Shown here: in pieces, positions 5,811-7,874 of the stretch
Numbering within the stretch: the stretch's first letter is position 1
Layout of the letters: every line of letters starts with the position of its first letter
DNA from: WVWW01 sp041568335
GTDB taxonomy: Bacteria > Acidobacteriota > Polarisedimenticolia > Polarisedimenticolales > Polarisedimenticolaceae
Direction of reading: 5' to 3'
Assembly: GCA_041568335.1 (NCBI GenBank)
Contig: JBFFZZ010000139.1
Coordinates: 1 to 7,874 of the forward strand
DNA length: 7,874 nt
Notes under the pieces: model-generated
The model's database searches: none
Seen by the model: only the letters and a program-made list of their open reading frames with translations
What the model was told of the DNA's origin: nothing
Program-made: the position numbers and the translations under genes

Positions 5811-7451
5811 CTACGGGCCTTCGCGCCCGAAACGCTCACCGAAGAAGTCACCGGCGTTCCAGCGAGGCCGCTCCTCCGCGTTGGCGACGTCGGTGACGAC
5901 GAGCATGGTGACGCGGGCCAGGTCGGCGGCCGCCTCGAAATCAAAGGCTTGATCCATGTCGTCTCGCGGCGTCTGGTGGACGTTGGCCATCCAGTCCATG
6001 AGCTGCGCCCGTCCGTCCTTCTCACCGGCGTCGAACCCGCTGAATAGGAAAGTCGACGGGATTCCTTTCTTGACGAAGGAGAACTGGTCGCTGCGGATGA
6101 ACAGCGCCAATTCGGGAACGGGATCGGGGCTGACCCGGATGCCGAGCTCCTTTGCAGTTCGAGCGACGGCGGATTCGAGCGTCGACCGCCCGGCGCCGAA
6201 CGCGACGACGTCGTGCAGCGGGTGCAGCATCATCGCCATGTCGAGGTTGATGTTCGCCACCAGCCGATCGAGTTCGATGCTGGGATGCTCTGTGAAGTAA
6301 TCGGAGCCGAGCAGGCCTTTCTCCTTACCGGTGACGGCCAGGAACAGCACGCTACGACGCGGCGGGTCCGCGGCCAACGCGCCGGCGACCTCGAGCATCA
6401 CCGCGACGCCGGACGCGTTGTCGTACGCACCGTTGTGGATCCCGTCCTTGCCCGCTTCGACGGGGATCGAGCCGACGTGGTCGAGGTGCGCGGTCACGAC
6501 GACGTGTTCGGCCGCCAGTTCCGGATCGCTCCCCGGGAGCCGCGCGATCACGTTGGAGCTGCGAACCGACTCGTGACCCGTGACACCGAACACCCGCAGC
6601 TCGCCGGACAGATCGAAGCTCGCGCTCTGACCGGACCCGGCGACGACGAAGAGCTCTTCGAGAGTCTTCAGCTGGCCCTCGAACAGCTTGGCCTCACCCT
6701 TGCGGGAAAGCAGCGCGCCGATGTAGAGGTCCGGGTAGACGCCGCGCGGGACGCCGTCGGCATCGAGCCAACGCATGAAGGACATCCCGAAATCCGAGAC
6801 CACGGCATCCCACGCATGGTTGAGACGATCGCTCGGTAGCATCGTCGCGACGATCCCTACGGCGCCATGCTCGATGGCGGTCCGGGCTTTGAGATCGTGG
6901 TCCGAGTAGAACGCGCGCTCCTCGTTGGGAAACCGGGCCGGAGCCCCCTCGAGCATGACGACGATCTTGCCCCGCACATCGAGGCCGGCATAGTCGTCGT
7001 GATCGAGCTCGGGCGCCTGCACCCCGAAACCGACGTAGGCGAGCGGCGCGGTCAGCTCGACGCTCTGACGCAATAGATCCGGCGCCAGGACGAAGTCCTC
7101 CTGGATCTCCAGCGCGTTCTCCGTGCCGTTACGGATCAAGGTCAGCTCGCTCGAGTCGGTGAGCAATGTGCCGGAGACCAACGGGATCGCCTGGTAGAAG
7201 CTGCCGTCCGAGGCGGCCGGCTCCAACCCGAGCTCCGCCAGTTTCCCGGACACGTACTCGGCCGCGCGTTGGTAGCCGGGCGTGCCCGTCTCGCGGCCGT
7301 CGAGCTCGTCCGACGCGAGGAAGCGCATGTGCTCCTCGATCCGGACGGCCTCGATACCCAGGGTCTCGGCGGGCTTCACCGCGTCCCCGCCCGCGCAGGC
7401 GGCGCTCAAGGCGATCGAGACGGCAAACAGTCCTGGCGTGAATCGCGACAC
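5811..7451 (-). CDS. M28 family zinc metallopeptidase, lipoprotein-type, with PA domain
   Basis: This 546-residue exported peptidase has an N-terminal signal ending LSAAC (C19), which fits a lipobox, so membrane anchoring is likely. Residues about 35-90 match the usual M28 N-terminus (HMRFLASDELDGRETGTPGY). A PA-type insert covers roughly 120-290 (YVGFGVQAPELDHDDYAGLDVRGK). The catalytic domain has the expected di-zinc ligands: H322 in TAHLDHVG, D344 in GAYDNASG, E377, D404 in NLDM, and H492 in VHQTPRDD. The position before E377, where M28 enzymes carry the general-base glutamate, is Lys (K376, codon AAG at 6324-6326, in TGKEKGLLGS). This could reduce or abolish activity. The GTG start at 7451 has GGGAGGA 4 nt upstream, and a promoter lies further upstream at 7477-7505. 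Members typically act as aminopeptidases or peptide hydrolases in the envelope; the substrate is unknown. Confidence 0.93.
   Translation of the reverse strand: MSRFTPGLFAVSIALSAACAGGDAVKPAETLGIEAVRIEEHMRFLASDELDGRETGTPGYQRAAEYVSGKLAELGLEPAASDGSFYQAIPLVSGTLLTDSSELTLIRNGTENALEIQEDFVLAPDLLRQSVELTAPLAYVGFGVQAPELDHDDYAGLDVRGKIVVMLEGAPARFPNEERAFYSDHDLKARTAIEHGAVGIVATMLPSDRLNHAWDAVVSDFGMSFMRWLDADGVPRGVYPDLYIGALLSRKGEAKLFEGQLKTLEELFVVAGSGQSASFDLSGELRVFGVTGHESVRSSNVIARLPGSDPELAAEHVVVTAHLDHVGSIPVEAGKDGIHNGAYDNASGVAVMLEVAGALAADPPRRSVLFLAVTGKEKGLLGSDYFTEHPSIELDRLVANINLDMAMMLHPLHDVVAFGAGRSTLESAVARTAKELGIRVSPDPVPELALFIRSDQFSFVKKGIPSTFLFSGFDAGEKDGRAQLMDWMANVHQTPRDDMDQAFDFEAAADLARVTMLVVTDVANAEERPRWNAGDFFGERFGREGP
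5814..5829 (+). terminator. Possible stop-proximal hairpin
   Basis: CGGGC and GCCCG arms enclose a 6-nt loop, starting 3 nt after the TAA of the secretin-like gene. No T-run follows on the plus strand (AAACG comes next), so it is not a classical intrinsic terminator. It lies within the last codons of the convergent peptidase gene, whose stop abuts the TAA at 5810, so coding constraint alone may explain it. Confidence 0.3.
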
Positions 7452-7476
7452 CCGGTCCTCCCGAATTCAGACAGCG

Positions 7477-7505
7477 CTTATAACGTGCCGGCAGCGGGGA
7501 GGCAA
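7477..7505 (-). promoter_or_regulatory. Sigma-70-like promoter for the M28 peptidase
   Basis: Read on the minus strand, TTGCCT (7500-7505) and TATAAG (7477-7482) are separated by exactly 17 bp. They match the -35 and -10 consensus at 4/6 and 5/6 positions. Transcription would start near 7470, leaving a leader of about 20 nt that contains the GGGAGGA ribosome site and leads to the GTG at 7451. The A+T-rich -10 stands out from GC-rich surroundings. Confidence 0.6.
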
Positions 7506-7539
7506 TGAAAACTCCGCGGATGGCCGGATGTGATCCAGA

Positions 7540-7548
7540 TGCTAGACT
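7540..7548 (+). promoter_or_regulatory. Possible extended -10 for the isomerase gene
   Basis: TG-C-TAGACT has the extended -10 form and lies about 70 bp before the isomerase start. No good -35 sits at the right distance, which is tolerable for an extended -10. The resulting leader of about 60 nt includes a small hairpin TCCCG-CAT-CGGGA (7581-7593) just before the ribosome sites. Confidence 0.35.
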
Positions 7549-7601
7549 GAGGTACCCCCTTAAACATCGAGTATGAGAACTCCCGCATCGGGACGATCGA
7601 C

Positions 7602-7614
7602 GGAGGTAAAGGAG
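7602..7614 (+). promoter_or_regulatory. Tandem Shine-Dalgarno sequences of the isomerase gene
   Basis: GGAGGT (7602-7607) lies 9 nt before the ATG at 7617. AGGAG (7610-7614) lies only 2 nt before that ATG but 5 nt before a second ATG at 7620. Two start codons in a row are therefore each matched by their own ribosome site; the products differ by one Met. Confidence 0.6.
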
Positions 7615-7616
7615 CG

Positions 7617-7874
7617 ATGATGCGTTGGATGTGGATTGCCGGTCTGGCCTTGTTTTGTACGGTCGGGATGGCCGTAGCCGAAGAGGGTGAAACCGTGGAG
7701 AAACCGATCGTCGTCATGACGACCAGCCTGGGCGAGATCGTGATCGAGCTCGACCCCGAGAAAGCGCCGATCTCCGTCGATAACTTCCTGCAGTACGTCG
7801 ACGACGGACACTATGACGGAACGATCTTCCATCGCGTGATCCAGAATTTCATGATTCAGGGCGGCGGCTTCACC
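7617..7874 (+). CDS. Exported cyclophilin-type peptidyl-prolyl isomerase, 3' end missing
   Basis: The first 86 codons are in the window and the frame is open at the right edge. The N-terminus is a Sec signal peptide (hydrophobic core IAGLALFCTVGMAVA, likely cleavage AVA|EE after residue 21), so the enzyme should work in the periplasm or outside the cell. From residue 31 the cyclophilin fold starts: VVMTTSLGEIVIELDPEKAP, then NFLQYVDDGHYDGTIFHRVI. The active-site run FHRVIQNFMIQGG supplies R73, F78, M79 and Q81, equivalent to R55, F60, M61 and Q63 of human cyclophilin A, so catalysis of Xaa-Pro cis-trans isomerisation is expected. It is PpiA-like in layout. It is transcribed divergently from the M28 peptidase gene. 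The family is certain; the full length cannot be judged. Confidence 0.93.
   Translation, partial: MMRWMWIAGLALFCTVGMAVAEEGETVEKPIVVMTTSLGEIVIELDPEKAPISVDNFLQYVDDGHYDGTIFHRVIQNFMIQGGGFT

Overview
The window is GC-rich, densely coded bacterial DNA with high GC at third codon positions. It looks like an ordinary chromosomal stretch of a Gram-negative-type bacterium. There are Sec signal peptides, a lipoprotein-type metallopeptidase, an NtrC-like sigma-54 regulator and a small exported protein that resembles a stand-alone piece of a secretin. That last type is, as far as I recall, common in Acidobacteriota, so an acidobacterial origin is my best but weakly supported guess. I see no tRNA, rRNA, CRISPR array, intact insertion sequence or phage gene.

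Layout. Positions 2-409 (+) hold the 3' part of an unrecognised helical protein whose end overlaps the next gene convergently. Five genes then run leftward on the minus strand. In transcription order they are a YdeI/OmpD-associated family protein (4556-5116), a glutathionyl-hydroquinone reductase (3463-4416), a CIA30-domain protein (2813-3316), a soluble histidine kinase (1717-2736) and an NtrC-type response regulator (363-1703). The kinase and regulator are clearly one operon, with 13 bp between them. The CIA30 gene lies just upstream of the kinase.

A divergent intergenic region (5117-5246) holds a short palindromic, repeat-like element (5138-5170) and leads to the secretin-like exported protein (5247-5810, +). 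That gene abuts, stop to stop with no gap, a 546-residue lipoprotein-type M28 metallopeptidase (5811-7451, -). A second divergent region (7452-7616) carries a good sigma-70-like promoter for the peptidase and a weaker extended -10 for an exported cyclophilin-type peptidyl-prolyl isomerase (7617 to the window edge, +).

How the genes relate. The two-component pair should sense a cytoplasmic signal and activate sigma-54 promoters; its targets cannot be read from this window. The reductase and CIA30 protein both belong to families linked to quinone or redox chemistry, so a shared redox theme is possible but unproven. The right-hand genes act in the cell envelope (secretin-like protein, peptidase, foldase).

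I did not find a convincing undescribed system. The points most worth checking are a Glu-to-Lys change at the expected catalytic base of the M28 peptidase, the stand-alone secretin-like protein, the REP-like element, and the convergent overlap at 363-409.
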